Source of the DNA: an uncultured Eubacteriales bacterium
GTDB taxonomy: Bacteria > Bacillota > Clostridia > Oscillospirales > QAKW01
NCBI GenBank assembly: GCA_902492505.1
Contig: CABULU010000002.1
Location: forward strand, 1 to 64,000
Reading direction: 5' to 3'
DNA: 64,000 nucleotides
Each line of letters starts with the position of its first letter. The first letter of the stretch is position 1. The notes under the pieces are model-generated. The model worked only from the letters and a program-made list of their open reading frames with translations. It searched no databases and had not been told where the DNA came from. A program made the translations under genes and the position numbers. Below, one piece after another: positions 24,603 to 34,130 of this stretch.

Positions 24603-26591
24603 ATGCGAAAAATCAAAGTCTTAAATAAAAATCTGTCAAATATGATAGCCGCAGGCGAGGTGGTAGAGCGCCCCGCAAGTGTTGTGAAAGAATTGGTTGA
24701 GAATTCTATTGACAGCGGTGCCGATATAATTACTGTGGAAATACGCGGCGGCGGGAAAACTTATATACGTGTTACGGATAATGGATGCGGCATGACAAAG
24801 GAGGATGCAAAAACCGCGTTTCTTCGTCATGCCACAAGTAAAATATCATGTGAGGCTGATCTTTTTAACATAAGTACTATGGGATTTCGCGGAGAAGCTC
24901 TGGCGGCTATCGCTGCTGTCTCAAAAGTTGAGCTTTTAACGGCGGTTTCTCTTGATTATTACGGTACGGAAATTATAACAGAGGGCGGAGAAGAGATAAG
25001 CTGCAAAGAAGTGGGGCTTCCCGAAGGTACGACAATAATCGTGCGCGATTTGTTTTATAATACTCCTGCAAGGATGAATTTTCTTAAAAAGGACGCAACG
25101 GAAAGTGCAAATATTGTTTCCCTGATAAATAAGTTTGCTATCGGTTATCCGAACATATCGTTTAAGCTCATAAACGACAATAGGATGCTTCTATCTACCG
25201 ACAAAAGTCTGGAGCTTATTGATACTGTTTATTCGGTATTCGGAAAAGAAATAAGCGATTCTCTCATTAAAGCGGAACGTCTCGGAGAAGACGTCTGTGT
25301 GACAGGATATGTCGGCTCACCGCGTTGTAGCCGTTCAAACAGAAATTATCAGCTTTTTTATATTAATAAACGTATAGTAAAAAGCAAAACAATTACGGCA
25401 GCGTTGGATCGTGCATATCACAATCTGCTGATGAACGGGAAATATGCCGTATGCGTTTTATTTTTGAGTCTGCCGTATAATAAGGTGGACGTAAACGTCC
25501 ATCCTACAAAAACAGAAGTTAAATTTTCCGATGAAAAGAAAATATTTGATGCGGTTTACTATGCCGTTAAAGATGCACTTGAAAAGGAACCGCAGATTAA
25601 CAATAGTGTGTTGGAGTTCTTTGAAAAAGCAAAATTACAGACAACGCACATAGATTCACCGATATACGAGAAACCTGCAGACAGTTTGACCGATAAATTT
25701 ATACCTTTATCAGGTACACAAACAACAATTACACAGAAAGAGGATTTTAACAAAGGCGGCTTATCACGCGATGAACAAAAGTCTTTAAACCGCACTTGCG
25801 ATTATAATGTTATTACGGATGAAAAACGCTGTGAGATTCCGGATATTCCGACGGTAAATATTGCTCCTTTTGCATTGAACAGCAAAGAATCCGCAGCTGC
25901 CGAAGCTATGCGTGACAGCGGGTATTTTACGCGTGAGTTAAAACTCGACCCCGATGAGTTATCTGAAAAGTTTTGCACAGATAATACTGACGACTCATAT
26001 ATGCTAAAACCCGAGATACCTTATAGATATATAGGTGAAATTTTTAAGACATATATTATAATTGAAAGCGGCAATAGTTTTTATCTGATAGATAAACATG
26101 CGGCTCATGAACGCATACTTTTTAATAAAATATACGAAAGATATAAAAACAGCGAGAAATATTGTCAGCAGTTGCTTGCCGGTATTCCTGTTACACTTTC
26201 GCCCGAGGAGGCGGACATTGCGCGCCGTAACAAGGACAAACTTGCAAAGCTCGGGTATGAATTTGATGAGTTCGGGGATTATGATGTGATTTTGCGTACG
26301 ATTCCATACGTTATTTCTCCCGGAGATACTGTTTCGGGATTTACGGAAATGATAGAAATTCTCAGCGCCGATAAAAATCAGGATATGACAGAATTTGAAA
26401 ATGCAACACTTAAAATGTTATCCTGCAAGGCGGCAATAAAAGCAGGCTTTGACAGCAGCGATGAGGAGCTTGAGCGTTTTATTAAAAATTTATTGCTTGA
26501 GGGGAATGTCAATTACTGTCCGCACGGCAGACCTATTATCTGCGAATACAGTAAAGAAAGCGTTGAAAAAGCTTTTAAGAGGATACTGTGA
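24603..26591 (+). CDS. mutL: DNA mismatch repair endonuclease MutL
   Basis: 662 residues. The N-terminal GHKL ATPase carries AAGEVVERPASVVKELVENS (motif I), DNGCGM and GFRGEALAAI. A variable linker (about 340-470) leads to the C-terminal dimerisation and nuclease domain with DKHAAHERILFNKIY (a DQHA(x)2E(x)4E-type metal site), CKAAIKAG and CPHGRP. So this is a nicking MutL, as expected for a bacterium without MutH. The stop codon overlaps the miaA start (TGATG). Confidence 0.97.
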   Translation: MRKIKVLNKNLSNMIAAGEVVERPASVVKELVENSIDSGADIITVEIRGGGKTYIRVTDNGCGMTKEDAKTAFLRHATSKISCEADLFNISTMGFRGEALAAIAAVSKVELLTAVSLDYYGTEIITEGGEEISCKEVGLPEGTTIIVRDLFYNTPARMNFLKKDATESANIVSLINKFAIGYPNISFKLINDNRMLLSTDKSLELIDTVYSVFGKEISDSLIKAERLGEDVCVTGYVGSPRCSRSNRNYQLFYINKRIVKSKTITAALDRAYHNLLMNGKYAVCVLFLSLPYNKVDVNVHPTKTEVKFSDEKKIFDAVYYAVKDALEKEPQINNSVLEFFEKAKLQTTHIDSPIYEKPADSLTDKFIPLSGTQTTITQKEDFNKGGLSRDEQKSLNRTCDYNVITDEKRCEIPDIPTVNIAPFALNSKESAAAEAMRDSGYFTRELKLDPDELSEKFCTDNTDDSYMLKPEIPYRYIGEIFKTYIIIESGNSFYLIDKHAAHERILFNKIYERYKNSEKYCQQLLAGIPVTLSPEEADIARRNKDKLAKLGYEFDEFGDYDVILRTIPYVISPGDTVSGFTEMIEILSADKNQDMTEFENATLKMLSCKAAIKAGFDSSDEELERFIKNLLLEGNVNYCPHGRPIICEYSKESVEKAFKRIL

Positions 26592-27526
26592 TGGCAAACG
26601 ATGTTATTGTTGTTTGCGGACCGACCGCCTCTGGAAAAACTGCGCTTGCAGTTGAGCTTGCCAAACGGTTTGACGCCGAAATAGTATCAGCCGATTCAAT
26701 GCAGATATATAAAGAAATGAATATCGGTACGGCAAAGCCCGTTGAGAAAGAAAAACGCGGTATACCGCACCACATGATTGATATTGTTTCGGTTACTGAA
26801 GAGTACAACGTGTCAAGATATGTTGAAGATGCAGCGGAGTGTATTGATAAAATCAGGGCGTCAGGCAAAAGAGTTATACTTGCAGGCGGCACAGGGTTAT
26901 ATATAGACAGCCTGATAAATAATGTGAATTTTTTTGAAATAGAAAACGATTATGAATATCGGGAGCAGCTTTTTAGCGTTGCAAAATACAAAGGCGTTTT
27001 GGCTGTGCATAAGATGCTGGAAAGTGTTGACAAGCCGTCAGCTGACAGACTGCATCCAAACGATTTAAAGCGTGTAATACGCGCTTTGGAGGTGTATAAG
27101 GTGTGCGGCAGAACAATGACCGAAGTTCAGCTTGAGAGTGTTCGCAAACGTAAATACAATCCTACATTTATCGGTCTTGATTTCAGTGAAAGAGCCGTTT
27201 TATACAATCGAATTGAAATGCGTGTTTTAGAAATGATAAAAAACGGACTGCTTAACGAAGCCCGTTCGCTTTTAGATTTTGATTTGTCATCGACAGCACG
27301 AGCGGCTATCGGCTATCAGGAAATGTTTGACTTTCTCAATAATAAAATTACTTTTGAAAGTGCTGTCGGGAAAATCTGTAAAAGGACGCGTAATTATGCC
27401 AAACGCCAGCTCACGTGGTTTAGAAAAAATAAAGAAATTAATTGGTTATTTCCGGATATGTGCTCCGGCGGGCTGACTGAACTTAGCGATAAGGCGTCAG
27501 AAATCATAAATTTCAGGGAGGATTGA
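26591..27526 (+). CDS. miaA: tRNA dimethylallyltransferase
   Basis: 311 residues from ATG 26591, which overlaps the mutL stop by one base. Walker A GPTASGKTALA (about 9-19), VSADSMQIYKEMNIGTAKP (DSxQ motif), PHHMIDI and the GGTGLYID site for the tRNA and prenyl donor are all present. MiaA prenylates A37 of UNN-reading tRNAs and MiaB then methylthiolates it. The gene order mutS-mutL-miaA is conserved in many Firmicutes. An hfq gene, which often follows miaA in Clostridia, is absent here. Confidence 0.97.
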   Translation: MANDVIVVCGPTASGKTALAVELAKRFDAEIVSADSMQIYKEMNIGTAKPVEKEKRGIPHHMIDIVSVTEEYNVSRYVEDAAECIDKIRASGKRVILAGGTGLYIDSLINNVNFFEIENDYEYREQLFSVAKYKGVLAVHKMLESVDKPSADRLHPNDLKRVIRALEVYKVCGRTMTEVQLESVRKRKYNPTFIGLDFSERAVLYNRIEMRVLEMIKNGLLNEARSLLDFDLSSTARAAIGYQEMFDFLNNKITFESAVGKICKRTRNYAKRQLTWFRKNKEINWLFPDMCSGGLTELSDKASEIINFRED

Positions 27527-27527
27527 A

Positions 27528-28751
27528 ATGCGACTTAGATTTAATCTCATAAAATTTCTTTTCATTCTCTTTTTTATTTTTTTGCTTATAGTGGCAGTTT
27601 ATCAGATATACTGTTATTTTTATGTGTCAGCATCCACAGAATATACAACCGTTATAGAATGTGAGGACACAGTTACTGTTTCAGGTTATTTTCTACGTGA
27701 CGAATCTGTTATCAGGGCGGAAAATTCAAAGTATATCGATATAACGGTAAACAGCGGAGAAAAAATATCCAAAAACGGTATTATTGCCAATGTATACTCA
27801 ACTGAAGATTCTGCTAAAATTCAGTCACAAATAAGAGAACTTCAGCTAAGAATCGATGAGATGAACTCTGTGATATCAGCTGCTAACGGCTATAATACGG
27901 GTGCGACTTATGAAAATGAAATTAAAAAATATGCTATCAACGTATCTTCAAATATTTCGGAAGGAAATATAACAGCTGCCTTTGAGGCGGCAGCGGATTT
28001 TTCTTCCAATATAATTAAAAGTAAGATTTCTGCCGGAGAAATAGTTGACTACTCTTCAAAGCTAAGCGAACTAAAAGCACAGATGGAGCAGCTGAAAGCC
28101 AAGTCGTCTGCCGTTACCAGCTATATCACAGCGCCGTCTGCGGGTTATTACGTTTCTAAAGCGGACGGGCTTGAGGATAAACTCAGCATGCAGCTCTCCG
28201 ATGATATTACGCCGGATAAGTTTGATAAAATAGTAAACACAATAAATGAGCAAACCGATTTTTCTTCAAATTATATAGGAAAGCTGGTATCCGGATCTCA
28301 ATGGCGGGTTTGCTTTAAAACTGACAGCGATAAATTCGACAAAATAAAAGTCGGCTCAACTGTAAATATTCGTATTCCCTCAGTAACTGATACAAAAATT
28401 AAATGTACTGTATTAGATATTAAATCAGTTGATGGTTTTACATATGTCGTTTTAGAATCAAATGTTATTTCTGGTGATATATTGCTTCAGCGCAGTTGTG
28501 AAATAGACGTAATAATTGATTCGTACAGAGGCTTACGCGTTGATAAAAATGCCATCAGAAAGGTTGACGGCAAAGAGGGAGTATATGTACGAAATAACGG
28601 TATTTTGAAATACCGTGAAGTAGATATACTTTACATTGGTTCTACTTTTGCCGTAGTTAAATATGATGCGCTTAACACTTCGGGGTTACAGGCTTATGAC
28701 GAGGTTGTAATAAAAGGTTCTGATTTGTATGACGGGAAGGTGGTCGCATGA
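27528..28751 (+). CDS. HlyD-like membrane-anchored protein
   Basis: 407 residues. One N-terminal membrane helix (about 9-33) is followed by a barrel-sandwich segment (GYFLRDESVI near 56), a coiled hairpin (about 95-190, with IQSQIRELQLRIDEMNS), and a second beta segment with VRCFKTDSDKFDKIKVGS-like and GVYVRNNGILKYREV motifs. This is the fold plan of HlyD/RND adaptor proteins without an encoded partner transporter. A similar gene often sits before the yggS-sepF cluster in Clostridia. The start follows miaA by one base behind AGGGAGGA, and it overlaps yggS by 4 bases. Function unknown; a role in envelope or division is suggested by neighbours only. Confidence 0.75.
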   Translation: MRLRFNLIKFLFILFFIFLLIVAVYQIYCYFYVSASTEYTTVIECEDTVTVSGYFLRDESVIRAENSKYIDITVNSGEKISKNGIIANVYSTEDSAKIQSQIRELQLRIDEMNSVISAANGYNTGATYENEIKKYAINVSSNISEGNITAAFEAAADFSSNIIKSKISAGEIVDYSSKLSELKAQMEQLKAKSSAVTSYITAPSAGYYVSKADGLEDKLSMQLSDDITPDKFDKIVNTINEQTDFSSNYIGKLVSGSQWRVCFKTDSDKFDKIKVGSTVNIRIPSVTDTKIKCTVLDIKSVDGFTYVVLESNVISGDILLQRSCEIDVIIDSYRGLRVDKNAIRKVDGKEGVYVRNNGILKYREVDILYIGSTFAVVKYDALNTSGLQAYDEVVIKGSDLYDGKVVA

Positions 28752-29428
28752 ATTGCAAGATGAAAAATACGCTTATGGAACTGCTTGATGAAACATCAAA
28801 ACGTGGTGTAAAGCTTATTGCCGTTACAAAGACGGTCCCGGTAGAAATTATAAATGAAGCTATTTCCTGCGGTGTAACTGCCATTGGTGAAAACCGTGTT
28901 CAGGAACTGCTTGAAAAGTATAGCAGTCTTGATAAAAAAAACCTTGAAATCCATCTTATAGGCAGACTTCAGACTAATAAAGTGAAATACATAATAGATA
29001 AAGTTGACCTTATTCACTCTGTTGACAGCTTTAAACTCGGCAGTACAATTGACAAATATGCAAAAATTAACTTAAAGGTGCAGGATGTTTTGGTTCAGGT
29101 AAATGTTGCAGGAGAACAAACCAAGGGCGGTGTAGCGCCGGGTGAGCTTGAAACTTTGCTTGTTTCACTTTCCGAACTTAAAAATATCAGGGTACGCGGA
29201 CTTATGTGTATTCCGCCTGTGGAAAAAATTCCCGGCGAAAATAAGAGGTTTTTTAACCTGTTAAACAAAATGATGGTTGACAACAATAACAAAAACATAG
29301 ATAATATATGTATGGATACTTTATCTATGGGAATGTCGGGCGATTACCGGACGGCAATTGATTGCGGCGCTACCATGGTGAGAATCGGTACAAAAATATT
29401 CGGAAAAAGAAATTATACGGAGGTTTAG
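28748..29428 (+). CDS. YggS/YlmE family pyridoxal-phosphate homeostasis protein
   Basis: 226 residues, single-domain alanine-racemase-like barrel. The PLP lysine lies in LIAVTKTVP (Lys near residue 26), followed by GENRVQE and HLIGRLQTNK, the family signature, and later SMGMSGDYRTAI. These proteins bind PLP but have no known catalytic turnover; they keep free PLP and amino-acid pools in balance. The gene is next to sepF as in Bacillus and most Clostridia. Confidence 0.95.
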   Translation: MNCKMKNTLMELLDETSKRGVKLIAVTKTVPVEIINEAISCGVTAIGENRVQELLEKYSSLDKKNLEIHLIGRLQTNKVKYIIDKVDLIHSVDSFKLGSTIDKYAKINLKVQDVLVQVNVAGEQTKGGVAPGELETLLVSLSELKNIRVRGLMCIPPVEKIPGENKRFFNLLNKMMVDNNNKNIDNICMDTLSMGMSGDYRTAIDCGATMVRIGTKIFGKRNYTEV

Positions 29429-29430
29429 CT

Positions 29431-29871
29431 ATGAGCTTTATGGATCATCTTAAAAAATTTGCAGGCGTTGAGGGTGAAGAGGAAAACGAAGAAACGAATT
29501 ATGATCCTATCATCGACATGGGCAACGCGGCTGCAAAAGAGCAAAAGTCAGCTCCCGATAAAAAAGATAAAAACTATATGAATATCAATACTACGGCACA
29601 ACTTCAGGTAGTGCTTGTAAAGCCTGAGGAGTTTGAAGATGCCCGTGAAATTGCCGACAACCTTATATCCAAAAGAACAGTTCTTCTCAATATTGAAAAT
29701 CTGAATAAAGATCTTTCGAGACGTCTTATTGATTTTCTCAGCGGCGTGGCATACGCTCAGGGCGGTAATATAAAGCGCGTTGCCAATAGAACGTATATAA
29801 TAACTCCGTACAATGTTGATATTTTAGGCGATGTGCTTGACGGTCTTAACCCGGACAGCTTTGAGTTTTAA
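29431..29871 (+). CDS. sepF: Cell division protein SepF
   Basis: 146 residues from ATG 29431, preceded by CGGAGG at a good distance; a longer upstream start would overlap yggS heavily and add residues unlike SepF. The N-terminal amphipathic membrane helix MSFMDHLKKFAGV is followed by an acidic linker and the SepF core (about 60-140) with KRTVLLNIENL and RRLIDFLSGVAYAQGG. SepF tethers FtsZ to the membrane and aligns its filaments. The core DUF552 fold is complete. Confidence 0.96.
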   Translation: MSFMDHLKKFAGVEGEEENEETNYDPIIDMGNAAAKEQKSAPDKKDKNYMNINTTAQLQVVLVKPEEFEDAREIADNLISKRTVLLNIENLNKDLSRRLIDFLSGVAYAQGGNIKRVANRTYIITPYNVDILGDVLDGLNPDSFEF

Positions 29872-29873
29872 TA

Positions 29874-30140
29874 ATGGGCATTTTAGGATATATTAATTTA
29901 ATTGCGTATTCCGTTGTGTCTGCATTTGAGCTGATTCTTGTTATTTATTGCGTTTCCAGCTGGATTATAAGAGATCCGTTTAATAAGTTTATGCAAACAC
30001 TCAGGGTTATAATAAATCCTGTGGTTGAGCCTGTGAGAAGTATACTGAGCCGCTTTGCGTTTTTCAGAAACAGCCCGATTGATTTTTCGGTTTTGATTGT
30101 TTTTATCCTATGCAGTATACTTATCAGTCTTCTGCGATAG
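29874..30140 (+). CDS. YggT family membrane protein (YlmG)
   Basis: 88 residues, two membrane helices flanking the conserved loop SSWIIRDPFNKFMQTLRVIINPVVEPVR, shortened here but carrying the NPxxxPxR signature. It starts 2 bases after sepF. YggT/YlmG proteins are linked to division-site and envelope functions, and in the chloroplast relatives to nucleoid distribution. Position between sepF and ylmH is the standard dcw-cluster order. Confidence 0.93.
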   Translation: MGILGYINLIAYSVVSAFELILVIYCVSSWIIRDPFNKFMQTLRVIINPVVEPVRSILSRFAFFRNSPIDFSVLIVFILCSILISLLR

Positions 30141-30145
30141 TAACA

Positions 30146-30883
30146 ATGATTGAACAAGGATCGCTGCTTTTGGCAAGAACGGATGATTTGATTCGCTGCG
30201 CTGATAAAAAAGGCATGGTATTCACCCATTTTTTAAGCGAAAGCGAGCTTGCCGTTGTTATGCCTTTGATATCAGGAAGCGGATTTAATTATAGTGTTTT
30301 CGGCGGATATGACGATGCGCAGCGCTGTATTATAGGCATATCATCCTGTAATACGCCCTTGCATGAGTGGTTTCCGTTGAGGACGCTGCGTTTTAAGTTA
30401 GATTCTCGGCTGAACATTGTTCATCGTGATGTATTGGGTGCGCTTATGTCCTTAGGAATAAAGCGCGAGCTGATTGGTGATATATTATTTGCAGACGGAT
30501 ACTGTTACTTTTTTGCCGAATCTTCAATTGCAGATTATATTATTAGCAATTTTTCGGGCGTTGCAAACAATTCTGTGGTGCCCGAGATATTTGACGGAGA
30601 AATCCGTTATAAAAAGGTGTATGAGGAGTTGACGTGCACTGTTACTTCTATGCGTCTTGATTGTATGACTGAGGCTGTGACTGCACGTTCGCGTTCAGAG
30701 GCGGAAAACATGGTGTTGACCGGCACTGTCAGGTTAAACGGTATAGAAAACAGAAAGAAAGACGCACAGTTAAAATGTGGGGATATTTTAACTGTCAGGC
30801 GTTTCGGTAAGTATCGGATTGATTCTGTAATAGGTACTACCAAAAAAGGAAGAATGAGGATAAGGATTTTAAAATACAGTTAA
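30146..30883 (+). CDS. YlmH family RNA-binding protein (S4 domain)
   Basis: 245 residues from ATG 30146, five bases after the yggT stop. An ATG at 30110 would overlap yggT, so the later start is preferred, although neither has a strong ribosome-binding site. The YlmH core spans about 1-165 (ISSCNTPLHEWFP and FPLRTLRFKL segments near 80), and the S4 RNA-binding domain about 168-240 (ARSRSEAENMV, VRLNGIENRKKDAQLKCGDIL). YlmH has recently been connected to rescue of stalled ribosomes. The genomic order sepF-yggT-ylmH-divIVA is conserved. Confidence 0.9.
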   Translation: MIEQGSLLLARTDDLIRCADKKGMVFTHFLSESELAVVMPLISGSGFNYSVFGGYDDAQRCIIGISSCNTPLHEWFPLRTLRFKLDSRLNIVHRDVLGALMSLGIKRELIGDILFADGYCYFFAESSIADYIISNFSGVANNSVVPEIFDGEIRYKKVYEELTCTVTSMRLDCMTEAVTARSRSEAENMVLTGTVRLNGIENRKKDAQLKCGDILTVRRFGKYRIDSVIGTTKKGRMRIRILKYS

Positions 30884-30892
30884 GGGGTTGAA

Positions 30893-31786
30893 ATGATGTT
30901 AAAGCCTGAGGAATTGAGAAATGAAGAATTTGAGGTAAGCGTACTGGGCGGTTATAAGCGTGAGGCTGTGGACGTATTCTTTAAAACAGTTGCTGACGAT
31001 TATGAAAAGCTTTACAGCGAAAATGCCGAGCTTGTTCAAAAGCTTAAAGTTTGCGTCAGCAAAATTGAGGAATACAGAAAAGACGAGCAGTTTTTAAAAA
31101 CCGCTATTATAAATGCAGAAAAATTGAATGAAAATACACTGCGGGATATTGAAAATAGAGAAAAAGAGGCTGAACGTACTGCAAAGGAAACGGCGGAAAA
31201 CATTTTGTCCCGTGCAAAAACAGAAGCTGAGAACATAGTTAAAAGAGCAAGGCTTGATTCAGAAGAATCGATACGCGCATATGAAATAAATGCCGACAGA
31301 AAAATAAATGAAATCAAACGCAGTGTTCAGGCTGAAGAGCATAAGTTGGAGCTTATGAAAAAAGAAGTATCTGATTTTAAGGATACTTTATTTAAAATTT
31401 ATAAGCAGCATTTGAGCTCAATAAGCAAGCTGCCGTCTTTGGCTAAGGAAGCGATGACCGAGCAGGATGAAAAAAAAGAGCACGATACAGAGCCTGAACA
31501 GCCTACGGAAATAAAAGAAAGTCCTGTTAAAGCCAATAATGAAACGTCCGTCAGCACCGAGAACCAAGCGTCGGATGTAAAACCGTCGACTGTAAATCAC
31601 GAGGACGCGGATAGGATTCCAGTGTTTGCCGGTAATATGGCAAATAATGAAAAAACGGCTGAATTTGTAATAGAAAAAAAACAAAAGCAAAATGAGGACA
31701 GCAGGCTTCACGAAATGTTTGATAACAGCTTTAAGTTTAAAGATTTAAAATTCGGTACTGATTTTGATTTGAATAAAGATGAGTAG
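30893..31786 (+). CDS. divIVA: DivIVA domain cell-division/polarity protein
   Basis: 297 residues. The membrane-curvature-sensing N-terminus has LKPEELRNEEFEVSVLGGYKREAVD. A long coiled coil (about 30-165) contains many Glu and Lys heptads, then an acidic, Pro/Ser/Thr-rich tail (about 185-260). ATG 30896 is an alternative start one codon on. DivIVA marks poles and septa and recruits Min, wall or chromosome-anchoring factors, including during sporulation. It has a longer tail than B. subtilis DivIVA (164 residues). Confidence 0.93.
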   Translation: MMLKPEELRNEEFEVSVLGGYKREAVDVFFKTVADDYEKLYSENAELVQKLKVCVSKIEEYRKDEQFLKTAIINAEKLNENTLRDIENREKEAERTAKETAENILSRAKTEAENIVKRARLDSEESIRAYEINADRKINEIKRSVQAEEHKLELMKKEVSDFKDTLFKIYKQHLSSISKLPSLAKEAMTEQDEKKEHDTEPEQPTEIKESPVKANNETSVSTENQASDVKPSTVNHEDADRIPVFAGNMANNEKTAEFVIEKKQKQNEDSRLHEMFDNSFKFKDLKFGTDFDLNKDE

Positions 31787-31798
31787 AAATTACTGAAT

Positions 31799-32326
31799 AT
31801 GACTGAAAAAATAAATTCAAAAATAATGTTGCGGCAAATAATGTGGATTTTAGCGACAGCTGCAATCGTTGCCTTGGATCAGATTACTAAGTATCTTGTT
31901 GTAAAAAATATGGAATTATATGATGAAATTCCGGTTATCCCGGGCTTTTTTGGCTTAAATTATGTGCGCAATAAGGGCGCAGGGCTTGGAATTTTGTCTG
32001 GAGCCCGCTGGATATTTATGATAGTTACAACAGTGGTAATTATTGTTGTTACGGCCTTACTTTTTATTGATTTTTTTAAAAGCCGTCTGGCAGATACGGC
32101 ACTTGTGTTTATACTTGCCGGAGGTGTCGGAAATATGATTGATCGCATTTTTTTAGGTGAGGTTGTGGATTTTTTTCAGTTTCAGATTAAACTTTTTGAT
32201 TTTATTTTTAATGTGGCGGATGTATTTGTAACCTTCGGCACAGTGTTATTTGTTATATATTATCTTTTTTATTACGGAAAAGATAAGGAAAAAACGGATG
32301 TCAAACAGCAGCTTGAGCAAAATTGA
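31799..32326 (+). CDS. lspA: Lipoprotein signal peptidase (signal peptidase II)
   Basis: 175 residues with four membrane helices. The conserved blocks are present: DQITKYLV (helix 1), NYVRNKGAGLGIL, GGVGNMIDRIFLGEVVDF with the first catalytic Asp, and FNVADVFVTFG with the second. LspA removes signal peptides from diacylglyceryl-modified prolipoproteins and is the target of globomycin. Its 3' end overlaps the rluD start by 29 bases, which is normal for this pair. Confidence 0.95.
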   Translation: MTEKINSKIMLRQIMWILATAAIVALDQITKYLVVKNMELYDEIPVIPGFFGLNYVRNKGAGLGILSGARWIFMIVTTVVIIVVTALLFIDFFKSRLADTALVFILAGGVGNMIDRIFLGEVVDFFQFQIKLFDFIFNVADVFVTFGTVLFVIYYLFYYGKDKEKTDVKQQLEQN

Positions 32327-33242
32327 ATTTATTGTTGATGAACAAGGCAGCTTTACGAGATTGGATAAGCTGCTTTGTTTGCGTATGCCGGAATTTACAA
32401 GAAATAAACTTGTAACAATGATTGAGTCTGGGAATGTAACAGTAAACGGAAAAAATACCTTAAAAAATTATAAGACAAGATTAGGTGATAAAATCTGTGT
32501 TGAGATTGTCAAAGCACGTGAATTTGAAGCCTGTGCAGAAAACATACCGTTGGATATCATATATGAAGACGGCGATATAATTGTTGTAAACAAACCCAAG
32601 GGAATGGTTGTTCATCCTGCACACGGCAATGAGTCGGGTACGCTTGTAAATGCTCTTTTATATCATTGTAAAAATTCACTTTCCGGAATAAACGGGATAA
32701 TGCGTCCCGGAATTGTCCACCGTATAGATAAGGATACAAGCGGGCTTATTGTTGCTGCAAAAAATGACTCTGCCCATAATTCTCTTGCTTTGCAGTTTAA
32801 GAAACACACTATAACAAGAGAATACCGTGCAATAGTATACGGCGTATTAAAGGAAGATAAGGGCGAAGTATGCAAGCCTGTCGGACGTCATCGAACGGAA
32901 CGTAAAAAGATGTCGTGTAACACAAATACGGTAAATCCGAAACTCGCAGTAACACATTTTGAGGTTATTGAAAGATGCAACGGTTTTACTTATATTAAAT
33001 GCAGACTTGAAACCGGCAGGACGCATCAGATTCGTGTGCATATGTCCGATATGGGTCATTTTATTATCGGCGACAGTGTTTACGGCAGAAAGGTATCGAA
33101 AATCAATATTGATTTTGAAGGTCAGTGCCTGCATGCTAAAAATTTGGGATTTGTTCACCCGTCAACCGGACGATATATGCTGTTTGACAGCGAGCTGCCT
33201 GACTATTTTAAAACCACGCTAAATAAAATACGCAGACTTTAA
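32298..33242 (+). CDS. Ribosomal large subunit pseudouridine synthase, RluD type
   Basis: 314 residues from ATG 32298, which follows AAGGAA and leaves a typical N-terminus; the 32250 start would add residues read from inside lspA. An S4 domain (about 15-75) precedes the RluA/RluD catalytic domain with HRIDKDTSGLIV (catalytic Asp near residue 140) and ETGRTHQIRVHM. It makes pseudouridines in 23S rRNA helix 69 or a similar site. It ends the cluster that begins at miaB. Confidence 0.93.
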   Translation: MSNSSLSKIEFIVDEQGSFTRLDKLLCLRMPEFTRNKLVTMIESGNVTVNGKNTLKNYKTRLGDKICVEIVKAREFEACAENIPLDIIYEDGDIIVVNKPKGMVVHPAHGNESGTLVNALLYHCKNSLSGINGIMRPGIVHRIDKDTSGLIVAAKNDSAHNSLALQFKKHTITREYRAIVYGVLKEDKGEVCKPVGRHRTERKKMSCNTNTVNPKLAVTHFEVIERCNGFTYIKCRLETGRTHQIRVHMSDMGHFIIGDSVYGRKVSKINIDFEGQCLHAKNLGFVHPSTGRYMLFDSELPDYFKTTLNKIRRL

Positions 33243-33290
33243 AAGCAACAAGCTTTATTGTGAATTTTTTACTAATTTTAGCATTAGCTA

Positions 33291-33319
33291 TTTACAAAAG
33301 AACAGATTTTTAATATTAT
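33291..33319 (+). promoter_or_regulatory. SigmaA-type promoter of the pyrH-to-dnaE gene run
   Basis: TTTACA (33291-33296), 17 bases, TATTAT (33314-33319). It lies in the 153-base gap before pyrH, the only sizeable gap before the long co-directional run that ends at dnaE. Confidence 0.62.
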
Positions 33320-33395
33320 TATATAAGCGTTTTAAGCAATTTTGGAGTGTGTAATGATATTGTTATGCGTATAAAAGGTAAAAAGGAGTTAAAAA

Positions 33396-34130
33396 ATGGG
33401 AGAAAAGCTGGCATATAACAGAATATTGCTGAAATTGAGCGGAGAGGCGCTTTCGGGAGATAAAGGAACCGGCATTGATTTTGATTATGTACTGAAGGTT
33501 TCTGAAACTATTAAAAAATGCGTTGAAATTGGAGCTCAGATAACAATTGTTGTCGGTGGCGGAAACTATTGGCGCGGACGCAGTAATCAGCACATGGACA
33601 GGACAAGGGCGGATCATATAGGTATGCTTGCAACCGCAATGAATGCACTGACGCTTCTTGATGGATTATCTCAGGTTGGTGTTGACGCGCGTGTGCAGAC
33701 TGCCATTGAGATGCGTCAGATAGCAGAGCCGTATATTCGCAACAGGGCGGTAAGACATCTGGAAAAGGGCAGAGTCGTTATATTCGGATGCGGCACCGGC
33801 AATCCGTTTTTTTCAACAGATACATGCGCAGCTCTTCGTGCGGCGGAAATAGATGCGGATATCATTTTTAAGGCAACCAATGTTGACGGTGTTTATACCG
33901 CTGATCCTAAAAAGGATTCCGGCGCTAAAAAATACAGTGAGTTGAGTTTTATAGACGTTCTGAAAGACGAGCTTAAGGTTATGGATATGTCGGCAGCCGC
34001 CATGTGCAATGATAATAACATTCCGATTTTAGTTTTTGATCTTTCAGACCCTGACAATATCATTCGCGCTCTAAAGGGCGAGAAAATAGGAACAATTGTA
34101 CACAGAGGAGGAACTACCCATGTCGAATAA
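33396..34130 (+). CDS. pyrH: Uridylate kinase (UMP kinase)
   Basis: 244 residues, amino-acid kinase fold. Motifs: [19 protein letters not shown] at the N-terminus, [10 protein letters not shown] (substrate loop, about residue 51), [15 protein letters not shown] [29 protein letters not shown] and [13 protein letters not shown]. PyrH turns UMP into UDP for RNA and wall-precursor synthesis. It overlaps frr by 11 bases, the classic pyrH-frr-uppS-cdsA arrangement. Confidence 0.97.
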   Translation: MGEKLAYNRILLKLSGEALSGDKGTGIDFDYVLKVSETIKKCVEIGAQITIVVGGGNYWRGRSNQHMDRTRADHIGMLATAMNALTLLDGLSQVGVDARVQTAIEMRQIAEPYIRNRAVRHLEKGRVVIFGCGTGNPFFSTDTCAALRAAEIDADIIFKATNVDGVYTADPKKDSGAKKYSELSFIDVLKDELKVMDMSAAAMCNDNNIPILVFDLSDPDNIIRALKGEKIGTIVHRGGTTHVE

